From contig NZ_KB892845.1 of the NCBI RefSeq assembly GCF_000373965.1, forward strand, positions 156 to 40,697: 40,542 nt of DNA, written 5' to 3'. Positions 8,217 through 15,386 of this stretch are shown here, piece after piece (position 1 is the first letter of the stretch; every line of letters starts with the position of its first letter). The position numbers and the translations under genes are program-made. This DNA is from Uliginosibacterium gangwonense DSM 18521 (lineage in GTDB: Bacteria > Pseudomonadota > Gammaproteobacteria > Burkholderiales > Rhodocyclaceae). The notes under the pieces were generated by a model. It had not been told where the DNA came from. It ran no database searches and saw only the letters and a program-made list of their open reading frames with translations.

Positions 8217-9737
8217 ATGATTAAATCACGTCTTGTTGTTGATCGAGACTTTGTCATATCCGAACTGGATCGTCGTCTGTTCGGTACTTTTGTGGAGCAT
8301 ATGGGGCGGTGCGTTTATACAGGGATTTACGAGCCTGAGCACCCTCTTGCTGATGAAAACGGGTTTCGGCAAGACGTCATTGATCTGACCCGCGAATTGG
8401 GCGCCACGGTGGTCCGTTATCCTGGTGGCAACTTCATGTCTGGCTATAACTGGGAGGATGGGGTGGGGCCGCGTGACAAGCGCCCGACCCGACTTGACTT
8501 GGCCTGGTATTCCACTGAAACCAATCAGTTCGGGACCAATGAGTTCATGGATTGGTGTCGCAAGGTCGGTATAGAACCCATGTATGGCGTCAATCTGGGC
8601 ACACGTGGGCCAGATGAAGCACGTCATTTCATCGAATACTGCAACCATCCCGGTGGCACAACGCTTTCTGATTTGCGTCACAGCCACGGTTACGAAGCTC
8701 CGCATGATATCAAATTGTGGTGTTTGGGTAACGAGATGGATGGTCCCTGGCAGATTTGTCGCAAAACAGCAGATGAGTATGGGCGCATTGCGCTGGAAAC
8801 CGCCAAATTGATGCGCATGGTAGACCCCACCATCCAGCTTTCGGCTTGTGGCTCATCTTTTTGGGATATGCCAACGTTCGGGGCATGGGAAGACAAGGTT
8901 CTTGAGCATTGTTTTGACGAGGTGGATTACCTCTCTTTGCACAGCTATTTTGGTAATCATCACGACTCAACAGAAGAATATTTCGGTAATATCGAGCTGA
9001 CTGATCGTTTCATCAAGCAAACCGTGGCAGTGGCCGATGCAGTGGCAGCGCGCAAGCATTCCAAACGCAAGATCATGCTTTCCTTTGACGAATGGAATGT
9101 CTGGTATAAAGCACGCAGTATTGAAGATCTGCGTAAGCCGGGGTGGCCCGTGGCGCCACGTTTGATTGAAGAAGTTTACAATCACGAGGATGCGCTGGTG
9201 GTGGGGGGCGCGTTGATCGTGATGATGAATAATTGCGACCGCGTGAAGGTGGCTTGTCTGGCACAGCTTGTGAATGTGATCGGCCCGATCATGACCGAAC
9301 CTGGCGGCGCAGCATGGCGCCAAACCATTTTTCATCCTTTTGCGCAGGCCGCACGGTTTGCCCATGGCCGTGTGTTGCGCCCAGTGATTGATTCCGATTC
9401 CTATGAAGCCAAAAGCTGCGAGGAGGCGATTTCCTATTTGTGCGCAGCAGTCGTGGATGATGAGGCAACAGGTCGCACCACGATTTTTGCCTTGAACCGC
9501 CATCTGGAAGAAGATATGGAGTTGCGTATCGAGTTACGCGGCCTGGGCACTGATCGTCGTCTGGAAACCGCACTGGAGCTGTTCCACACCAACATGAAGG
9601 CCGTCAACACCAAGGATGCCCCCAATACTGTTGTACCTCGTGAAAACAAGGAGGTCCGCTTTGAAGGGGAAACCTTGATTGCGTGGTTGAAACCCGGATC
9701 ATGGAACGTGCTGGTCAGCTCTGCCGTAGCGCAATAA
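8217..9737 (+). CDS. Alpha-L-arabinofuranosidase, GH51
   Basis: The 506-residue protein has the length and motifs of intracellular GH51 arabinofuranosidases. The N-terminus DRDFVISELDRRLFGTFVEHMGRCVYTGIYEP is characteristic. VVRYPGGNFMSGYNWEDGVGP follows. LWCLGNEMDGPWQ contains E173 as acid/base, and IMLSFDEWNVWY contains E292 as nucleophile. There is no signal peptide, so it should work in the cytoplasm, removing arabinose from imported arabino-oligosaccharides. The ATG at 8217 is chosen because it begins the conserved N-terminus; an AGGA at 8202-8205 is a weak, distant ribosome site. It follows the GH26 gene by 92 bp and precedes the GntR gene by 23 bp, fitting one operon. Confidence 0.93.
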   Translation: MIKSRLVVDRDFVISELDRRLFGTFVEHMGRCVYTGIYEPEHPLADENGFRQDVIDLTRELGATVVRYPGGNFMSGYNWEDGVGPRDKRPTRLDLAWYSTETNQFGTNEFMDWCRKVGIEPMYGVNLGTRGPDEARHFIEYCNHPGGTTLSDLRHSHGYEAPHDIKLWCLGNEMDGPWQICRKTADEYGRIALETAKLMRMVDPTIQLSACGSSFWDMPTFGAWEDKVLEHCFDEVDYLSLHSYFGNHHDSTEEYFGNIELTDRFIKQTVAVADAVAARKHSKRKIMLSFDEWNVWYKARSIEDLRKPGWPVAPRLIEEVYNHEDALVVGGALIVMMNNCDRVKVACLAQLVNVIGPIMTEPGGAAWRQTIFHPFAQAARFAHGRVLRPVIDSDSYEAKSCEEAISYLCAAVVDDEATGRTTIFALNRHLEEDMELRIELRGLGTDRRLETALELFHTNMKAVNTKDAPNTVVPRENKEVRFEGETLIAWLKPGSWNVLVSSAVAQ

Positions 9738-9760
9738 GTGAGATAGAGAAGGTAGGATGC

Positions 9761-10483
9761 ATGTTTGAGCGTGAGCCCGTAGTTGGCACAATGAGTGCGC
9801 AAGTGGCAAAAATTCTAGGAACGCGGATCGTGGGTGGGGAATACCAACCCGGCGACACGCTGCCTATAGAGGGTGATCTATGCGCACAATTTGGGGTGAG
9901 TCGTACTACGGTCCGCGAAGCAATCAAGCACCTGGCGGGCAAGCGTCTGATTGATGTGCAGCCCAAGATTGGTACGCGCGTCCTGCCATTTGCAGATTGG
10001 AACCTTTTGGATCGAGAAGTTTTGGCGTGGCGCCTGGAAGCACAGTTTGACTCGAAGATTGTGGAAGACATCTTTGAGATGCGCCTGTGCTTTGAACCGC
10101 GCGCCAGCCTACTGGCTGCTCGCCATGGTTCAATTGAGGATTTGCGGCTGATCGAGAAGCGTTATACGAAGCTTGCTGCCATCGCCAACGCAGGTAATGA
10201 TGTACAGCAGGCTGCGCAGGCTGATCTTGAGTTTCACCTGACCATCATTAATCTTTCGCATAACGGGATGTTTATCACCATAGGCAGCGCAATCAAAACG
10301 GCACTGCGGGTGTCCTCGGAAATGCTGTTACGTCACGCTGAGAACCCAAGCGAAGACTTGGACCTGTACGACAATGTACGTCGGTACATCGTCAATCGAG
10401 AGCCTGAACACGCGGCAGAAGCAATGATCCGTTTGCTGGAAGCCTCTCGCGCCCGAATGCTACCTTTCACCACCAAGGTTTGA
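9761..10483 (+). CDS. GntR-family regulator, FadR subfamily (FCD domain)
   Basis: The 240-residue protein has an N-terminal winged helix (AQVAKILGTRIVGGEYQPGDTLP, then FGVSRTTVREAIKHLAGKRLIDVQPKIGTRVLP). A C-terminal FCD ligand domain follows (DIFEMRLCFEPRASLLAARHG, then AQADLEFHLTIINLSHNGMF), with His residues typical of metal-assisted ligand binding. FCD regulators usually sense sugar acids or other carboxylates and repress the catabolic genes beside them. The ATG at 9761 is preferred over an upstream frame that begins inside the GH51 gene, because GAGAAGG at 9746-9752 lies just before it. It closes the sugar operon and is its likely regulator. Confidence 0.9.
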   Translation: MFEREPVVGTMSAQVAKILGTRIVGGEYQPGDTLPIEGDLCAQFGVSRTTVREAIKHLAGKRLIDVQPKIGTRVLPFADWNLLDREVLAWRLEAQFDSKIVEDIFEMRLCFEPRASLLAARHGSIEDLRLIEKRYTKLAAIANAGNDVQQAAQADLEFHLTIINLSHNGMFITIGSAIKTALRVSSEMLLRHAENPSEDLDLYDNVRRYIVNREPEHAAEAMIRLLEASRARMLPFTTKV

Positions 10484-10680
10484 TTCCATTTCAAACTTAT
10501 CATGAATCGGTAGCAATACCGCCGTCATCACTAATCGGCTAGGCGATATAAAGAGTGAGTAATGCAAACCTAAGGACTTTTACTAGCACGCCTGTAGTAT
10601 GGTGCTTCATAGAGACTGAAAACGCAGCGTACTAAAATAGTCTCTTCATAGATATTGTTCCTGCGGCGCATTTAGTGTAT

Positions 10681-11670
10681 TTATAATGCATTGGCCGTTG
10701 GCCTGCCATGCTCAAAGGCCGTAGCATTATCCAGTGTTGTTGAAGCAATTGCTTGTAGTGCTTCACAGGTAAGGAAGCCTTGATGTGATGTAATCAGTAC
10801 ATTGGGGAAACTCATCAGACGTGCGAGTGTGTCGTCCTGGAGGGGGCGATCAGAGAGGTCGTTAAAGAAAATACCTTCTTCCAATTCATATACATCCAGA
10901 CCTACACTTCCCACTTGACCAGACTTGAGGGATTCAATTAATGCAACGGTGTCTATCAAACCGCCCCGGCTTGTATTGATGATAACGACCCCTCGACGTG
11001 TCAAAGCTAAAGTATCAGCATTAAGGATATGGTGGCTATTTTGTGTAAGTGGCAGATGGAGCGAGATTACATTGGCTTCGCGTATCAGGCGTTCGATGCT
11101 CACATACTCAAATCCTATTTCTGCGGCAATCTGTGGACTTTCATGGGTGTCGTAAGCGAGAAGGCTGCAGCCAAAGCCTTTGGCTATTTTCAGTGTGCTT
11201 TGGCCGATACGCCCAGCCCCTAAAGCACCAAATGTCTTGCCATTCAAGGTAAATCCCTCCAGGCCATCAAGGGAGAAATTTTGATCGCGTACCCTGTTAT
11301 AAGCGCGGTGGATTTTACGGATCAAAGAGAGCAACAAAGCAAAAGCATGTTCAGCAACCGCCTCGGGGGAATAGGCGGGTACGCGTGTAACACATATACC
11401 GTTGTGCCCGGCGGCTGCAATATCTATTCCGTTAAAGCCTGCAGCTCGAAGCAATACGAGCCGGACTCCCAATTGTGATAGCCGTTGAAAAACCAAAGCA
11501 TTAAGTCGGCAGTTGACGAAAGGGCACACCGCATCAAATCCTTTTGCCAATTCCACGGTTTTGTCATGTAACCGCTCTTCAAAGAATTCAAGCACGTGAC
11601 TATGCGAGATGTTCGCTGCCTTGAGAGCCTGTTCGTCATAGGGATGAGTGTCGAAAACGGCTATGCGCAT
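10681..11670 (-). CDS. ldhA: D-lactate dehydrogenase (NAD-dependent 2-hydroxyacid dehydrogenase)
   Basis: The 329-residue protein has the D-isomer 2-hydroxyacid dehydrogenase layout and the length of fermentative LdhA. The substrate domain includes LVLLRAAGFNGIDIAAA. The Rossmann region has FGALGAGRIGQ. The catalytic region has VISLHLPLTQNSHH, a VVIINTSRGGLIDT block with the active-site Arg, and TSHQGFLT with the catalytic His. It should interconvert pyruvate and D-lactate with NADH in the cytoplasm. The ATG at 11670 is preceded by GAGGA. It lies downstream of and in the same direction as cfa, 86 bp away, so the two may be co-transcribed. Other 2-hydroxyacids as substrate cannot be excluded. 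Confidence 0.88.
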   Translation of the reverse strand: MRIAVFDTHPYDEQALKAANISHSHVLEFFEERLHDKTVELAKGFDAVCPFVNCRLNALVFQRLSQLGVRLVLLRAAGFNGIDIAAAGHNGICVTRVPAYSPEAVAEHAFALLLSLIRKIHRAYNRVRDQNFSLDGLEGFTLNGKTFGALGAGRIGQSTLKIAKGFGCSLLAYDTHESPQIAAEIGFEYVSIERLIREANVISLHLPLTQNSHHILNADTLALTRRGVVIINTSRGGLIDTVALIESLKSGQVGSVGLDVYELEEGIFFNDLSDRPLQDDTLARLMSFPNVLITSHQGFLTCEALQAIASTTLDNATAFEHGRPTANAL

Positions 11671-11756
11671 GGTCGAGATCCTCGGGGTAAGCCCAATGAC
11701 GAAGTTTTTTTGTGTTGTTTTACAAGAAATGGATCGGCTTGTGTAGATACAACCAA

Positions 11757-13127
11757 TCAGTCCGAAACGCAGTATAGATGTCGCCTGGTTAGCGGAAGTG
11801 TAACGGGTTTGTGCGCTCGCTTACTTGCCAGTACCTGATAAAGACCAATTTCACCTGTTTCGAATTCAAGAGCGCAGGCAGCCATGTATAGACGCCAAAC
11901 TCGCCAAGTTGATTCACTGACGTATTTTAGTGCTTCAGCATGGCGCTCTTCCAAACGTGCAACCCAGTGCCTAAGCGTTAATGCATAGTGTGCGCGCATC
12001 GATTCGAGGTCCGCAATTTCGAAACCAGTGCGTTCCATTCCGCGCTGGATGTTGCTGATGGTATCGAGTTGGCCGTCAGGGAAAACGTAACGGTTGATGA
12101 ATTCGGTGGATGAAGTTTTTTTCCAGCCTTCCACGTCGTGTGTAATACCGTGATTTAGAAATAGGCCTGAGGGCTTCAATAATTGCATGACTTTTGAGAA
12201 ATAGGTTGCTAGGTTTTTGAGTCCGACATGTTCAAACATGCCGATACTGGCGACCTTGTCATAGATTGCTTCGCCTTCCAGATCACGATAGTCGCGCAGC
12301 TCAACACTCACACGGTCTTCAACACCTGCTTGAGAAATGTGGTGACGTGCAAGTTCCAGTTGTTGCTCACTCAGAGTGATGCCATGAGCGCGAACCCCAT
12401 AATGTTGTGCCGCATGGATGACAAGAGCGCCCCAGCCGCAGCCGACGTCTAGAAAATTCTCTCCTGGTCTGAGCTGCAGTTTTCGACAAATGTGCTCGAG
12501 TTTGGCCGTTTGTGCCAGCTCCAATGTGTCTTCAGGGTTCTGGAAGTAGGCACAGGAGTAAACCATTTTTTCGTCTAGCCATAAAGCATAAAAATCATTG
12601 GATACATTATAGTGAAACTGTATGGCTTCTTGGTTCTCTGCTTTAGAATGTTTTTTGACAACATGTGCATGCATACAGGAGTTGCTCAATGTAGAGCTAT
12701 CTGATTTGCGTGTTGCAGCGTATAGACGAATCACTTTGAAGATGGCATGCAGACGATCTCGCCAGTTCAGGCAAATCGAGTTCAGATGGTCTTTCAGTTG
12801 GAGTGCAGCGAAGAAATTGCCCTCGACGTCAATCTCGCCTCTGAAATAGGCTTCAGCCAATCGCAATCGGTCTCGTCCCAATACGATCGAACGCACGATG
12901 CGTGGAGTGTGGCATACAAGGGTGAAAGGGTCTGCTGATATTTTAGACTCTTGTTGGCCCAGGCTCAGGGTTTTCCCATTCCACAAACGTAGCGCCAACG
13001 TACCGTCAAAGCACCGAAACAAATGTTTCAACAGGTGTGTTGCTTCTCTGACGTCATTATGTTGGACGGCCCGTGCCGCAAGTTCAGGTTCCTCTGCTGT
13101 CAATGGCGTCTGTGTTGAATTAAGCAC
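11757..13127 (-). CDS. cfa: Cyclopropane-fatty-acyl-phospholipid synthase
   Basis: The 456-residue protein contains the SAM-binding motif FLDVGCGWGALVIHAA and the family blocks QFHYNVSNDFYALWLDEKMVYSCAYF, SIGMFEHVGLKN, LNHGIT and FPDGQL. The enzyme transfers a methylene group from SAM to unsaturated acyl chains of membrane phospholipids, which hardens the membrane in stress and stationary phase. It has the N-terminal extension seen in many proteobacterial paralogues (about 400-430 residues). An operator-like palindrome at 13191-13210 lies 63 bp upstream of the start and is shared with other genes in this block. The Crp/Fnr gene lies upstream in the same direction. Confidence 0.93.
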   Translation of the reverse strand: MLNSTQTPLTAEEPELAARAVQHNDVREATHLLKHLFRCFDGTLALRLWNGKTLSLGQQESKISADPFTLVCHTPRIVRSIVLGRDRLRLAEAYFRGEIDVEGNFFAALQLKDHLNSICLNWRDRLHAIFKVIRLYAATRKSDSSTLSNSCMHAHVVKKHSKAENQEAIQFHYNVSNDFYALWLDEKMVYSCAYFQNPEDTLELAQTAKLEHICRKLQLRPGENFLDVGCGWGALVIHAAQHYGVRAHGITLSEQQLELARHHISQAGVEDRVSVELRDYRDLEGEAIYDKVASIGMFEHVGLKNLATYFSKVMQLLKPSGLFLNHGITHDVEGWKKTSSTEFINRYVFPDGQLDTISNIQRGMERTGFEIADLESMRAHYALTLRHWVARLEERHAEALKYVSESTWRVWRLYMAACALEFETGEIGLYQVLASKRAHKPVTLPLTRRHLYCVSD

Positions 13128-13190
13128 GTTGGGCTCCGAGTCTCAGTTAGGTAAAGATCGCTCCAAACGTACGCAAATGGATTCGCATTG

Positions 13191-13210
13191 TCTGTTCGGT
13201 ATCGAACAGA
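13191..13210 (-). promoter_or_regulatory. Crp-type operator candidate upstream of cfa (perfect palindrome)
   Basis: TCTGTTCG-GTAT-CGAACAGA has two perfect 8-bp arms. It is the best copy of a motif found seven times in intergenic DNA of this block. The TGT-N10-ACA spacing equals that of Crp-family sites. Confidence 0.7.
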
Positions 13211-13325
13211 TTTGCGTTGTTGTTAGATTTATGTTTTCGAGATAGAAACGTATTTTTGGCGTGTTATCCAACGCAGGGGAAGGTCTTGTCAGAGACCTGT
13301 CGGGGGAATAGCCATCAGTGATAAG

Positions 13326-14033
13326 TCATATTGCTTTTGTGAGGGGCAGCAATCGGTCGTATTCTTTCTTTACGACGGCATAGCACTCGCAGGTACGCTG
13401 TTCCAACCCGGCGCGGTCGAGGACTTTGATGTGGCCGCGATGATAGCTGATCAGCCCTGCTTCCTGAAGATGTCCAGCGGCTTCGGTCACTCCTTCGCGG
13501 CGTACCCCGAGCATATTGGCGATTAGTTCTTGGGTCATGACCAACTCATTACTTTCAAGCCGATCCAGGCTCAAAAGCAACCAACGACATAGCTGCTGAT
13601 CCAAACTGTGGTGACGATTGCAAACTGCCGTTTGCGACATTTGGGTGATGAGTGCCTGAGTGTAGCGCAGCAGCAGGTGCAAAACCGGGCCCGCCCGGTT
13701 GAATTCTTGCAATAGCAGATTTGCCTTAAGCCTGTATCCTCTCCCGGCACTTTGCACAACGGCTCGACTGGGGGTTGTCTCTCCACCCATAAACAGCGAC
13801 ACACCGACGATGCCTTCAAACCCAACAATGGCGATTTCAGCCGAGGCTCCATCTTCCATTACGTACAGTATTGAGACAAGGGCTGTTGTGGGGAAATATA
13901 CATGGGTGAGTTTGTGACCTGATTCGTAGAGCACATCGCCCAGTGGCATATCGACCGACTCAAGCTGAGTACTCCAGCGCTCCCATTCGGCGTCCGGGAG
14001 AGCGGCCAATAAGAGATTTTGTCGTGGATTCAA
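13326..14033 (-). CDS. Crp/Fnr-family transcriptional regulator
   Basis: The 235-residue protein has a cyclic-nucleotide-binding-type barrel (about residues 25-130: LYESGHKLTHVYFPTTALVSILYVMEDGASAEIAIVG) and a C-terminal Crp-type winged helix (TQELIANMLGVRREGVTEAAGHLQEAGLI). Aligned without gaps to E. coli CRP, R179 and E180 match CRP R180 and E181, but CRP R185 is replaced by E184. The barrel lacks the usual Arg-Ser cAMP contact, and the N-terminus has no Fe-S cysteines, so neither cAMP nor Fnr-type oxygen sensing is indicated. The start is a TTG at 14033, supported by GGAGGGAG five bases upstream. It is the candidate reader of the seven palindromes spread from cfa to ndvB. Confidence 0.9.
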   Translation of the reverse strand: MNPRQNLLLAALPDAEWERWSTQLESVDMPLGDVLYESGHKLTHVYFPTTALVSILYVMEDGASAEIAIVGFEGIVGVSLFMGGETTPSRAVVQSAGRGYRLKANLLLQEFNRAGPVLHLLLRYTQALITQMSQTAVCNRHHSLDQQLCRWLLLSLDRLESNELVMTQELIANMLGVRREGVTEAAGHLQEAGLISYHRGHIKVLDRAGLEQRTCECYAVVKKEYDRLLPLTKAI

Positions 14034-14168
14034 GGCTCCCTCCTGGTTGGGTTTACTTGCCGCATATCAAATTGATTTTGTCGTTCAAATGCCTGAATAA
14101 AAGGGTATTGCGGCATTTTTTACATAGAACCCGCTCGAGTTCCCAGCACATACCTTCTATACCTGATT

Positions 14169-14188
14169 TAGGTGCGATAGCGCACAGA
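14169..14188 (+). promoter_or_regulatory. Crp-type operator candidate upstream of the slipin gene
   Basis: TAGGTGCG-ATAG-CGCACAGA contains the perfect core GTGCG-ATAG-CGCAC. The site lies between the divergent Crp/Fnr and slipin genes. Its centre is 41.5 bp upstream of a start point predicted from a CATGAT hexamer at 14208-14213. Confidence 0.55.
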
Positions 14189-14262
14189 CGCCTGAGGTTC
14201 AGGCATTCATGATCAGTACCATGGCATTGTGTTTGAACCCTTGGTTTTTCAGGAGCGCTCAC

Positions 14263-15141
14263 TTGAATCCGATTACCTTCTTTATTGTGTCCGTGTTGGC
14301 TGCAATAGGGGCATTATTAACAGCTATTGGGTATCTACCTTGGGGTATCGCCCTTTGGGTCATCGCGGTGGTTATTTCCCAATCATTGAAGATGGCCAAT
14401 ACATGGCAGAAGTTTGTCGTCCTGCGGGCTGGCAAGCTGCAAGGAGTCAGAGGGCAGGGCCTATTTCTCATCATCCCTATTATAGATAACGTCGTGGCAA
14501 TCATTGACGAACGGATCCAAACCACGGCCTTCAATGCTGAGCAAGCCTTGACAAGGGATACCGTCCCGGTCAATGTCGATGCCATCATCTTCTGGCACGT
14601 ACATGATGCTCAGAAAGCCGCCCTGGCCACCACTGACTATCAGCTCGCCATTGATCGAGTAGCCCAGACTTCGCTGCGAGAGATGATCGGATCATCTTTG
14701 CTGGCGGCGCTGCTGTCTGATCGCCGGGCAGCCGACCAAAAATTGTGCGAAGAGATTGGGCACAAAACAATCGAGTGGGGCGTCACCGTCAGCTCTGTCG
14801 AGATCCGGGATGTAGCCATCCCGATTGCGCTGCAGGACGCGATGTCTCGTCAAGCCCAGGCCGAGCGTGAGAAACAGGCACGCATCATTCTGGGGGCCGC
14901 AGAAGCCGAAATTGCAGGAAAATTTGTAGAAGCCGCCGAAATCTATGTCAGCCAGCCGGGCGCATTGCAGTTGCGCGCCATGAACATCATTTATGAAACG
15001 ACCAAAGAACGTGGGGCAACGATTTTGATCCCAACCACAATGATCGACAGCATGAACCCTTCAGCAGCAATTGCCTTGGCTGTTGCTGCAACCAGCACAG
15101 ACAATGTGTCTGCCTTGAACCACGTGCCGCAGCCTGCATAG
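14263..15141 (+). CDS. Slipin/stomatin-like SPFH (band 7) membrane protein
   Basis: The protein starts with two hydrophobic segments (NPITFFIVSVLAAIGALLTAIGYL and WGIALWVIAVVISQSL). An SPFH domain follows: FVVLRAGKLQGVRGQGLFLIIPIIDNVVAIIDERIQTT, PVNVDAIIFWHVHD and LREMIGSSLLAALLSDR, then an Ala/Glu-rich coiled segment (QAQAEREKQARIILGAAEAEIAGKF). Slipins form membrane-associated assemblies that organise lipid microdomains and often partner with NfeD proteases; none is adjacent. I prefer the TTG at 14263 (292 residues) because AGGAG at 14251-14255 has ideal spacing. The ATG at 14209 would add 18 atypical residues and lies upstream of the start point predicted from the operator at 14169-14188. 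Confidence 0.88.
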   Translation: MNPITFFIVSVLAAIGALLTAIGYLPWGIALWVIAVVISQSLKMANTWQKFVVLRAGKLQGVRGQGLFLIIPIIDNVVAIIDERIQTTAFNAEQALTRDTVPVNVDAIIFWHVHDAQKAALATTDYQLAIDRVAQTSLREMIGSSLLAALLSDRRAADQKLCEEIGHKTIEWGVTVSSVEIRDVAIPIALQDAMSRQAQAEREKQARIILGAAEAEIAGKFVEAAEIYVSQPGALQLRAMNIIYETTKERGATILIPTTMIDSMNPSAAIALAVAATSTDNVSALNHVPQPA

Positions 15142-15163
15142 AGCGCTCACAAACGAGGATCTT

Positions 15164-15367
15164 ATGAACCACCCGATTCGGTATCATACAGCGAAGATGC
15201 GTCGCCATGCGGCACCTGCCCAAACAATTGTGAGAACGGGACGCCCCCAGCCGCGATCAACGGAATCAATCCTGAGGGAGTTGGAGACAGCCGATCACCC
15301 ATTTCTGACGCCCCATCACCATTGGCTGGCATGCCAGGCTTCAAAACTGGAATATCGTCGTAGGTGA
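15164..15367 (+). CDS. Possible 67-residue leader peptide upstream of mgtA
   Basis: A short frame begins at an ATG preceded by GAGG with good spacing and stops 19 bp before the P-type ATPase gene. The peptide is basic and His-rich (RRHAAPAQTIVRTGRPQPRS, then LTPHHHWLACQ) and matches no family I know. Regulatory leader peptides upstream of mgtA exist in enterobacteria, but this one is not homologous to MgtL by sight. It may be a genuine leader, a small protein or chance. The alternative is simply a 245-bp untranslated region between slipin and mgtA. Confidence 0.3.
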   Translation: MNHPIRYHTAKMRRHAAPAQTIVRTGRPQPRSTESILRELETADHPFLTPHHHWLACQASKLEYRRR

Positions 15368-15386
15368 GTGCCGCGCGAACGCTCCC

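Noticed and set aside
10611-10645. AGAGACT/AGTCTCT inverted repeat between GntR and ldhA
   Set aside because: Only 7-bp arms with a long A-rich loop and no T-run; may be chance.
11739-11752. Fnr-like TTGTGTAGATACAA upstream of ldhA
   Set aside because: Imperfect, unlike both Fnr consensus and the local operator; single copy.
13191-13210. LexA (SOS) box reading of the palindrome
   Set aside because: LexA sites of proteobacteria have CTGT-N8-ACAG; here the spacing is N10, and the linked genes are not SOS genes.
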